Shown: positions 42,398-52,219 of the stretch, in pieces
How positions within the stretch are numbered: position 1 is the first letter of the stretch
Layout of the letters: each line of letters opens with the position of its first letter
From: Amphimedon queenslandica
Lineage: Eukaryota > Porifera > Demospongiae > Haplosclerida > Niphatidae
Assembly: GCF_000090795.2 (NCBI RefSeq)
Contig: NW_003546343.1
Coordinates: forward strand, 188,771 to 243,801
Length of the DNA stretch: 55,031 nucleotides
Reading direction: 5' to 3'
The notes under the pieces: model-generated
Told to the model about the DNA's origin: nothing
Database searches by the model: none
Seen by the model: only the letters and a program-made list of their open reading frames with translations
Position numbers and translations under genes: made by a program

Positions 42398-44382
42398 TTA
42401 TTGGAGTACAGCTGATGTGACTTGCTGGTCAACACCACATTTCCCTTTTCCTCTTATCATCTTGAAGTATCCATCCATACCCCATTTAATGCCCCAACTA
42501 CAGAGCATAATTATTATAGGCAATAATGATATTCATGCATGGTCTATTACACTTGCCTGTTTTTGATGAGCTATATAAAGACAAGAATTATGTATCAATT
42601 TGTTAATTGCATTGATTAAAGGGGCTTACCCAGTAAGGTTTATCCTCCAATAATCCTTTCTCAGTTCCATAGCCAACCAACAAGACAGCTATTAATGATT
42701 TTTAATTAATGATAATGAGATTAGAAGTGAAAACTGTAATTAGCTGCAAGGATTTTTTTAAGGTTTACATTGCAGCTCCAAAATTTGTCATTTTCAATTA
42801 ATTTTTTTGTTTCATTTTATTAATTTATAATGCTGCTTTCATGTGTGTATGTGTACTATTAATTACGTTACCATGGTCTAATTCTTGGGGGTTGCATTTC
42901 AGAATAGGATCCCAAACTCCTGATCTGTAAAACTGCAACAGGAGGGCATTAATTAGGACAGAGAGTGGACCCTGCTTAATAAGAGCAGCTTGCATTTCTA
43001 CCTCATCCTAAAAATTATATTAATAAAAAATAATAACTATCTTGTTATGTTAATCTATATTTTAGATACATAGTTAATGACAAAAAGGAAATCCACCATT
43101 ACAGTTTAAGTATATTTATCTTTATTTACTTTTTGAATAGCTATCCACGACTTTATGCTTAATCCTTGCACAAACTTGCTCTTGTCCAGTTTGTGTGTGC
43201 AACTGAACGTGTCATTGCAATAAAGAGGAGGCGGTCCACATCTTGTCTTATTCCAACCGCTCGGTACGCAAGGAAAGCAAGTCCCTTGACCACTGCAGTA
43301 TGGATAGTCCTCTTCTCTCTCTATACCTCCCTGTTAATAATAATGCATTGAAGACCTTTTTTTGAAATAAAAATATCACTGTTAATGGCCCAAGTGTTGT
43401 ACATTGTATCTCTAAAATTTTGTGTGATTGATGTTTTAGTTTATTGTGATTGATGTCTTAGTTTATTATGCATCAAAGACTCTCCCTTACTTCATTCTTA
43501 ATGTATTCATAAGCAAGATAAGGCCAACCACCAAAAACACCACAATCCATGTGCAAACTAAAAATATAGTTATACAATAATGATGGTTATACTATATAAA
43601 ATTGAAGGCTACAAGTGCATTAATTGTTACTTCACTTACTTGTTATGATCATAAGTATCATCACAGTCTACAAGTTGTTCCGTCGAGAGAGAAGTTAAGT
43701 TATGGCCTCCTAGTGCCCACTGTCCTTCAACATTACCGACTGTACTGAACGCCCAGCACGTCCCCGCACTGCCCTGGTTCTTAACACTTGTTACAACATG
43801 TTTGTCACGCCAGTCAAACGTGTTTGGTGGGTCTTGAGGGAGAGAGAATGAGTGGTACCTATAATAGAAATGTATATATGCTATGTAGTACTTCTTAAAT
43901 AAATTATAAAATTTATAAAATTCGAGTTTTTTGATTGTAAATATGTGTCTTATATCAAGGACTTGCCTCTGCTTAGGGAGTGGTTGAGGTTTTTGTGGTG
44001 ACATTAATACTAACTTCTTGAATTCCTCAATCGAAAGGTCAGCAAAATGGTTTAAAGAAAAGGTCACGTTTCTACAATAAAAAGTAGATAGGTTTACTTA
44101 AATTTTAGATACTAACCTCTCCCTATATTCATTATTGAGCTGCTGTACCAGGTCTGCATTGCTCTTGTACACACTTTCTCTTTCTTTTGCTTCTGTGATG
44201 GTCCTGTAGCTCTTGCTGTGGAGTTTGCACCAATCAGTGAATGAGAGTTGAGGCTCATTGCTCGATACTGCTAATTGGAAGCTGCTGCAAGTGAAGAATG
44301 AGAGATTATGCGTAAAGAATGAGACTCACCATAAGAGAAAAATAAAAAGGAAAGATATTGATTCAGCAATCTTTGCAGCCAT
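42398..44382 (-). CDS. Papain-family (C1A) cysteine protease, cathepsin-like
   Basis: Ten exons, right to left: 44330-44382, 44117-44284, 43967-44071, 43640-43858, 43491-43557, 43130-43330, 42872-43007, 42630-42688, 42557-42570, 42398-42497; 373 residues. It has a signal peptide (SISFLFIFLL), an I29 propeptide (FTDWCKLHSKSY, NHFADLSIEEFKKL) and a mature domain from ~residue 116. The catalytic triad is Cys143 (NQGSAGTCWAFSTVGN), His316 (ELDHAVLLVGYG) and Asn340 (IKNSWG). The usual CGSCW reads AGTCW, so the cysteine of the first papain disulfide is replaced by Ala. Two introns use GC donors, and exon 9 is only 14 nt. Expected in lysosome or secretion. Divergent from LRRC9. Confidence 0.9.
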
Positions 44383-44459
44383 TATTAATTGATGTAATTA
44401 ATTAGTCAAGTTTTAATATCAATGAATAATAAATTAACCACGTGGCACCTTTACACACG

Positions 44460-44473
44460 GTTGTCACGGCAAC
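44460..44473. promoter_or_regulatory. RFX X-box in the LRRC9/cathepsin intergenic promoter
   Basis: GTTGTCACGGCAAC has inverted half-sites GTTGTC / GGCAAC with a 2-bp spacer and differs from the textbook GTTGCCATGGCAAC at two bases. It lies 70 bp before the LRRC9 ATG in a 161-bp divergent promoter. Confidence 0.7.
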
Positions 44474-44543
44474 AGAACAACAGGGGGACAGAGTATCAAT
44501 AATCACACTTCTTTCTGTGAATATTGAGTCGAAACAAAAAGCC

Positions 44544-47500
44544 ATGGCTAGTGAAGAGACGGAAAAAGAAGGAGATGAGGCCATACTGCAAGAATTGGTG
44601 AGCAATCTGACTTGAAGCATTTTAAAAACCATAAACCAATCTGTTAAACACATTCATTACCATTATATATATATATATCTCTCTTCTTCTCTCTCACACG
44701 TTTCATCACTCTTTCTTTTTAGTGCACTGTGAATGGTTTGAATTACGACAAGCTCCCCCAGGGTGTTGGCTTGAAAGTAAAGTGCCTCGAGATTTTCTTT
44801 TTCGGCTGCCCCCGTATAGTGGGTCTCTCCCATTTTCCCTCCCTCTCCATTCTGAGAATCATCAATCAAAGAATATTCAGCATGAATGGAGTTGGATCTT
44901 GCCCCTCTCTCAAGGAATTGTGGATCTGCGAAGGAGACATTGAGGTAAATACATGTACATATGCATGTATGATTGATTTTACCATGTTTTATTTCTGGTT
45001 TTTATTTCATCTCTAGGTAATTGAGGATCTGACTAATTGCCCGCAGTTGGTGAAGGTTTATTTCTATTCTAATAAGATAAAGGCAATAACCGGCATTTCA
45101 CATCTTTCTAAACTTGAGACGCTGTGGCTCAATAATAACAAAATTAATAAAATCGAAGTAAGCTTGTAAACCTTACTGTATTTATATTCTTACTTTCTTC
45201 TTTATCATCTCTTCTCTTTCTACAGAATATTGATACTTTAACTGAGCTACTAGACCTCAATTTAGCTAGTAATTATATATCAACGCTTGACAACGGATCA
45301 CTGTCTTCCTTTCACAGACTACGAAAGCTTAATCTTTCCGGCAACCCTCTTACATCACTTGAGGTAAAGCAGTACATGCAAATCCTTAAAAATTTGCACA
45401 TCACATAAATTTGCATGTACATATCACTTGTAAAATATGCACAATAGTTGACAGTCACTTCTACATGTGCAACTGAACCCTCTTCATTTTTTTCATTTCT
45501 TCTCTTTTCTTTCTTCAGGAGCTCTCTCAGCTCTATTGTTTAACGTCACTCCAATCTCTCTCACTTTGTGACCCGCTCTACTCTCCCTCCTCAATCTGTC
45601 GACTCTGCAATTACTCTACACTCATCCTTTATCACATGCCCTGGCTGAAGTGGCTGGACAGTAGAGATGTGGACTCCACTGAACTCAGAGATTTAATAAA
45701 AGTAAGCCAAGAGTACTCAACTACATGTAGAAAAGAGTTACATTGTACTGGTATATTCTCAATTAAAAGCACAATTAGAAGCATAGGAGGTGTACATTCT
45801 ATATTAATTTTTTCCATACATGTACATTTTTATTATCAATGTATGCTATAGGGGCTAGTGAATAAGAAGAAACAGTTTTATCGTTTAAAGATACACAACC
45901 AGAGACAGACCTCGTGGCAAGAGAACATCAAACTAGACAAGAAGTATGCCGCCCATCGCGTGGAAACTGGACTAAGAATGAGAGTGCTCTTCGAACACAT
46001 TAAATCAGTGAGTTTTTATACTTCAATAGTGAATGTATTGCAGTTCATACTGTACAACTTTTCTCTCTCTCTTTTCCTCCAGTTAGAGCAGCACTCTAAT
46101 CTTAACGATGACACCTGCAAAGCAAAGAAGATAGGCGCCATTAAAGAGAGAATAGAACAACTAGACTCATCTCTCTCTACACTAAAGGCTGAGATGGACA
46201 CTGAGAGAGATAGGGTGAGGGATAAGCAAGATAAGACGATAGGGCAATGGATGCTCGAGCTACAGAGTGCTGGTAACGTGAGATATATTCAAGGGACTGA
46301 TGAGTTCAGTTGGTACAGACCTTGCGTCGAGCTAGTAATGTCACGATTCATTGCAACTTGTGCTTCTGTGAGTATCATTTTTATTATCTTTAGTATTTTT
46401 TAATAATATTTCTAGCACTAATTTTAACACTGCATTTTTAATTATTAATTCTTTCTTCTCCTCTCCCTCCTCACAGGGTATTACTCATTTAAATATAAAG
46501 TCAGTATTACGAATAGAAAACTCGCTACTCCATAACCAGTTCATGGACACTCTTCGCTCTCTCTTAGAAGCTAAATCTCTCAGTCCCAAAACTGCATTTC
46601 GTGATCTCTTGGACTACCTCTTCATCGTATGGTCGCCAGGGACGGACCTGGTTGCCATGGGCAACAGTGGGTGTGGTCCCATCACTCTGGATAGACCTTA
46701 TGTGGTACTGACTAATAGCGTCGGGATTGCTGAGTCGGCAAGATTTATCGACAGTGGGCGTGGTCAAAATGGAGGAGTGTTGGAAGGCGAACTCCTCCTT
46801 TGTAAAGTGTACATTGGGAATATGGCGGAACTGGTTGGGAAAGAAATGTAAGCATTAAAGAGACGTACATGCAGTCATGTACATGCACAGTACCATAAAT
46901 AATAGCTGTACATGTACATGTATATATCAATTCACTATTATTTCTCTCTCAAGGCCAGTAAAGCAAGAAGACACTCATTGCTTATACAGGAACATCTCAA
47001 TGTCTTCCGTGTCTGTCAAGTCCTTACCACTGAGAGAGTACTACGTCTATGACTCTAGACTAATATTACCAGAATATCTTGTGACTGTGACTTATGATAG
47101 AGGGAGAGAGGAGGGAGGGAGGAGAGAGGGAGAGAGTGAGGGGAGAGAGAGAGAGGAGGAGGAGGACAGGAGTAGTAAGAAGAATGATGACAGTGATTTG
47201 ATTAATTCTTTTCCTCAGCCTGAAGGAAGACCAAAGTAAGACAATGGAGATAAAAAAATACAGTACTATTATAGCACATTTACTGTATTCTAAATTTACA
47301 TACATGTACATGTACATGTACATGATGTACTGTATCTCTATGTGTATACATGTATTTTCTATCTGTTATAGGCTGGTAATGTTGGATGAGAATATGTTGC
47401 TAAAAGTAACAGAATCAAAATCACTCGAATTTGTAAAGGTACAACACTAGTCTATTAATAACTGTCTCTACATTGTAAATGTAACTTAAAATATAATTTT

Positions 47501-50465
47501 TTTGTTATCCTTTTTTTTCTTTCTTGTAGACGTTAGATTTGTCTTGCAATCGGTTAACTCGGTTTCGTTTTTCTTCTCTCCTTCCTCATCTATCCTGTCT
47601 CTCCATCTCGTGCAATGAAATATCAACTGCTGAGGACTTTGCCCACATGGTAATTAAATCAATGAAGTTTAAGCTCTATTTTAAATGGGCATGTACATAT
47701 ATGTATACCTATTCCTTGTAGCCCAACCTTCATGTATTGGACCTGAGTTTCAATCGCTTGGCAACATTAGATGGCCTAAAGGTTTGTAATGCATTTACAT
47801 GTACAGAAAATCCTACATTTTTATTTTACAATTTTTTGTTCATATACAAGTACATGTACATGTTTTTATGTTGCGTAGAAAGTTTGAGCTGATTCCGATC
47901 AAGTTTGAATTTTTTTACGAATTTTTAAAGTTGCTCCGAAATTGGGTCAAAGTCCCTGTACTATAGTACAGGGTCATTGGACAAATTTTGCCAAAAATGA
48001 CTAGGAGAGAATTCTCCATTTTTATTATATTTTCTGATGCATATACATGTACTTATGTTGCGTAGAAAGTTTGAGCTGATTCCGATCAAGTTTGGATTTT
48101 TTATGAATTTTTAAAGTTGCTCCAAAATTGGGCCAAAGTCCCTGTACTATAGTACAGGGTCATCGGCCAAATTTTGCCAAAAATGACTAGGAGAGAATTT
48201 TCCATTTTTATAATATTTTCTGATGCATATACATGTACTTATGTTTCGTAGAAAGTTTGAGCTGATTCCGATCAAGTTTAGATTTTTTATGAATTTTTAA
48301 AGTTGCTCCAAAACTCCCTGTATGGTGTACTATTAGTACATGGTATTAACTCTACCTCTAAATGCAATTGGATTGACATGTACATGTACATTTCATCTCA
48401 TACTTCCTGCTACATTATTTAGGGTCTACCAAGGCTTCATGTACTCGATGTCAGTTGGAACTCTTTATCATTTCCTTATCAAGACATCCTCCTCTTAAAG
48501 AGGCACGCCCCATCACTCCTCTCACTCGACCTTCGTCACAATTTGTGGAAGCAAAATGTAATATTTACTAGAAATGCCATCATTGCTTGAGCATTTTAAA
48601 CATCTGTAGTTACTCTATTATACTATTAGTTACATGTACATGTACAAACTTCTCTCTTTTCTTGTTAATTTCTCTATTTTTCTTTCTATAGAAAAATTCT
48701 CAGATATACATTATTGGTACATTACGCACCCTCCAGACTCTTAACGGCGAGACTATCACCGATCAAGAGAAGGCGTCCGTCCTTAAACAGTTTGTCTCAT
48801 CCCATGTCTCCCTCTCCTCTCTCCTTCCTCACTGTCAGACCGACATTGATATATCTCCATCACTAATGCTTTGTACAATAGCAGAACAAATCATATCTAA
48901 GAGCAAGTGAGAGAAAGAGTGAAGAAAATGAGAGAATTAAGAGTCAGAGAAAAAGGAGATAAATTTACATGTACGTACATTAATATATTTTTATTTTATA
49001 GACTTTGTCCTGAGCAAAGCACGCCAGAATGGGCCAATCAGATCACAGCCCTTGATCTTACTGATATGCACGTGCATCAAATTTCATGTCTTGATCAACT
49101 CGTTAATCTCAAGTGGGCGTGTTTCCGAGGCAACGCACTGACTGATATACAGGTATAGACATCTAAGAATGTTATTAAAAATTTTGTATACTTTATGACT
49201 CATGGCCAAAAATTTTAGCAATTCCTTAAAGTTTTCTCCTCTAAAATTAGAGCATTTTTTCTGTTATGTACATGTACATGTATTTCAGTTATCATTATTT
49301 TTTTTTAATTTTTATTATAATTCAAGGGTATTGAATCTTGTCATAAGCTAGAAGAGCTGACACTGGATGATAATTATCTTCAAAACTGTTTGTCTCTTCA
49401 CTGGTTCCCTCACCTGAGGTGGCTCTCTCTGGAGAATAATCACTTGACCTCTCTACCTCTCTCCTCCTCTCCTCTCCCTCAGCTAACTTACGTTAATATC
49501 AGTAGAAACTACATCAGAGACATCACTGGCATTGAAGTAAGGGAAAGAACTACATGTACAACTACTGATGTACTCTGTATTATACAGTATAAATGTATTT
49601 GCACATGTCTACTTATGTATTTAGACACTAACTTCACTTCAAGAGTTTTATGCTAGTCATAATTACTTGGAAAATCTTAGACAATTATTTTCATTAAAGG
49701 TACAACTAGCATGTACATGTGCATATATTTACTTGTTCTTTCTCTCCCCCTCTCTCTCTCTCTACTGTAGCCTTTGGTTCATTTGGTGGCAATAGATTTG
49801 ACTTGCAATCCTCTGGCTAGTCACTCAGCTCATTATCGGTTGTTTTGCATTTATCACTTCCCAACTATAAAAGCAATTGATGCAAGAGCAGTGGTGAGGA
49901 AGGATGAATGGAGAAATAATAATAATAATAATGATAAATTTATCTTTCTTTCTATTTCCATCCTCAACTCCAGACTAATACAGAGATTGGGCTTGCGAAG
50001 GAGAAACTTGGTGGAAGGTACAATTTTAAGGTCAATCTACACTTGTATCAATCTTTTTCTCTTCTTTTAGACTCTCCCAAGACTTGGTTTATGAGAAGTG
50101 TCACAGTAATGACTTCAATGCAATAAAGAAATTGGACTTTGTTCAATGTGGCCTAAAGCATGTAGACCTCTCTCCAGTTAGTAGTCTTGACAATCTAGTT
50201 AGGTGAGGAAGCTTTTTTACATGTACAATGATGTCAGTGATGATGTTTTGGTTTCTTTTCTCTTAGTTTGAATCTTGAGCACAATTCCCTGACGAGTTTC
50301 TCTGGCCTGATACATCTCAGCAAATTAAAGGTATTTTTTAAACTTCAGCCAGCTACAGTATACATGTATGCATACATTAAATTTTTACACTAATTTACTC
50401 AATTTCTACATCTCTGGCTTCAACTTTCTGCATGTAGACACTTTCTTCAAATGCTCCTGATGTTA

Positions 50466-50505
<40 letters not shown>

Positions 50506-51891
50506 TCTGATTTCTTCAGGTTCTTTGTCTCAATCACAATCGAGTAGAGTACCTTATCAGACCTACTGGCAGTGGACCCTCTTCAACATCATCAGGAGGA
50601 GGAGGAGGAGGTGATCCTGTAATGCAAAACCTACAAGTCCTTCACTTAGCATACAACGGAATCAACTCATTAGTACCTTTGCAATTGTACAGACTCCCTG
50701 GACTAAGAGCTCTCTTTCTACAAGGTAAGGAAGATGGAGAAAGACCATTATCCTTATGGACAATAATGTACATGTATACATGTAGGAAATGAGATCAGTC
50801 GTATTGAAGGATTGGATGGACTACATCATTTAACTGAGCTAGTCCTTGATCGAAATAAAATAAAATGCATGCAAGAAAACTCACTGCAACATTTGGTGAC
50901 TCTCAAAGAGTTCCACCTTGAAGAGAACAGGTACTGTAATGCAATACATTAAACTGATTGAGGTTATGCACTGTATTTATGCTATAGATTGTCTGATCTC
51001 TCACATTTTGAATCTGTGAAGAATTTAGAGAGACTTTACCTAGGGATGAATAGGATACAAGTTAGAATGAGAGAGACAGAGAGAGAGTATTAGAAAGAAA
51101 TTTTGTACTTAATTTTAGGATTATAGTGAACTGGAGAAGTTAGGCTGTCTTTCTTATTTAATAGAATTATCAATTATTAGCAATCCTGTAAGTTAAGTAC
51201 ATGTGCATATGTGTAATTATCTTTTCCTGCATTAAACTTTTGTATATTCTCTTAGATCTCCAGAAGAATGCAGCACAGGTCATTACTGATATACAAACTG
51301 CCTTCTTTACAATCACTAGATGGTGTTATGGTAACATCTGATGAGAGACAAACTGCAGAAGCAACTTTCAGTGACAGATGCCAACATCAAGTACAATACT
51401 TGTACTATACATGTACATGTACATGCTTATGGTTTTTGAATTTTTAATAATAATTTATGAATACATGTATGGCTCCAGTTTCTTTCAATTTCAACTTAGA
51501 TTATGATACAATTCTGAAGTTTATTCAATAGTTATAATTGTATTTGCACATCAGCTTACTTTATGGTTTTTATGAGTAGATTATCTTTGTTATGCAATAT
51601 GCTGCTGCTGCTGATATGCATGTACATATACATGTAACTTCCATTATTATGATTAATAGGATGAAGATCAAGCAGATACTGCATTATTACCATCACTAAC
51701 TAATGCAGGACAAGTAAAGGTACTGTACATGTACTAGAGAAGTGTCAATTCAAAGTATACAATGTACATGTACATTGTAGGTTATGAATGTACCATTGTA
51801 CATGTCAACTCACACTAGCAGACAGTCACAGGCTATGGAGGCACGAGCACTTCACCTGCAAACATTACAAGCCTTTCAGGATAGAAGGTGA
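44544..51891 (+). CDS. LRRC9: Leucine-rich repeat-containing protein 9
   Basis: Twenty-seven exons in 7.3 kb, all with closing phase: 44544-44597, 44723-44944, 45017-45157, 45226-45363, 45519-45701, 45852-46007, 46083-46367, 46477-46847, 46954-47235, 47372-47438, 47530-47649, 47722-47781, 48423-48557, 48692-48906, 49002-49152, 49327-49536, 49771-49893, 49974-50017, 50071-50202, 50267-50330, 50520-50724, 50786-50930, 50988-51060, 51119-51187, 51256-51390, 51660-51719, 51781-51891; ~1316 residues (vertebrate ~1450). There are three LRR blocks (for example KLETLWLNNNKINKIE, LHVLDLSFNRLATLDGL, SRIEGLDGLHHLTELVLDRN) and a coiled-coil/insert region at ~280-620. Vertebrate landmarks match: FFFGCPRIVGLSHFP, LCNYSTLILYH, GNEIS, RRMQHRSLLIYKLPSL. 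LRRC9 is associated with motile cilia; its exact role is unclear. An alternative last splice (donor at 51888) would end at 51963. The region ~47095-47180 encodes a low-complexity Arg/Glu/Gly run. Confidence 0.93.
47301..47324. repeat. ACATGT direct repeat (self-complementary)
   Basis: Four head-to-tail copies of TACATG; each 6-mer is part of the palindrome TACATGTA. Similar tracts occur at 1436, 27122, 46907, 48377, 49267, 51410 and 51762, mostly inside introns. Confidence 0.75.
47815..48320 (+). repeat. Tandem 186-bp repeats in LRRC9 intron 12
   Basis: About 2.7 units in forward orientation. Palindromes start at 47954 and 48140 (186 bp apart) and a decayed third follows near 48309. They account for the largest intron of the gene. 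Confidence 0.93.
50469..50503 (+). repeat. (TC)n microsatellite before an LRRC9 3' splice site
   Basis: About 17 TC dinucleotides immediately upstream of the acceptor at 50519; it extends the polypyrimidine tract of the intron. Confidence 0.85.
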
Positions 51892-52219
51892 GAGAGAGAG
51901 AGAGAGTGAGGAAGAGAGAGGTAGGGATTAACTGTGTGTTGCTTTAGGAAAGGAAGGAGATAGTACTTATTTTATAATAATTATCAAGAAACATTTTTAT
52001 TATTTATTGTGTTGTTTATATTTGTCACAATTATTATCATTATTATTTTAAAAATACTAATAATGTTAATGCAACCTAAACCACTTACATGTAGCTTGCT
52101 ATGCACATGCTTGTATTATTATACAAGCACGTGCACTGCAAGTCTAATAATAACTAACAGTCAGCATAAAGGGCATGAATACACAGTTTGCTGAGTGAAG
52201 AAGAACACTTCAAGATATC
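51892..52219. other. Spacer between LRRC9 and the Eph-like kinase
   Basis: AT-rich; holds the LRRC9 3' UTR and the presumed promoter of the kinase gene. An E-box-like GCACGTGCA lies near 52127-52135 and a TATA-like CATAAAG near 52165. No gene seen. Confidence 0.5.

Noticed and set aside
47066..47323. 85-codon minus-strand open frame in LRRC9
   Set aside because: Antisense of the Arg/Glu/Gly-rich LRRC9 exon plus ACATGT repeat.
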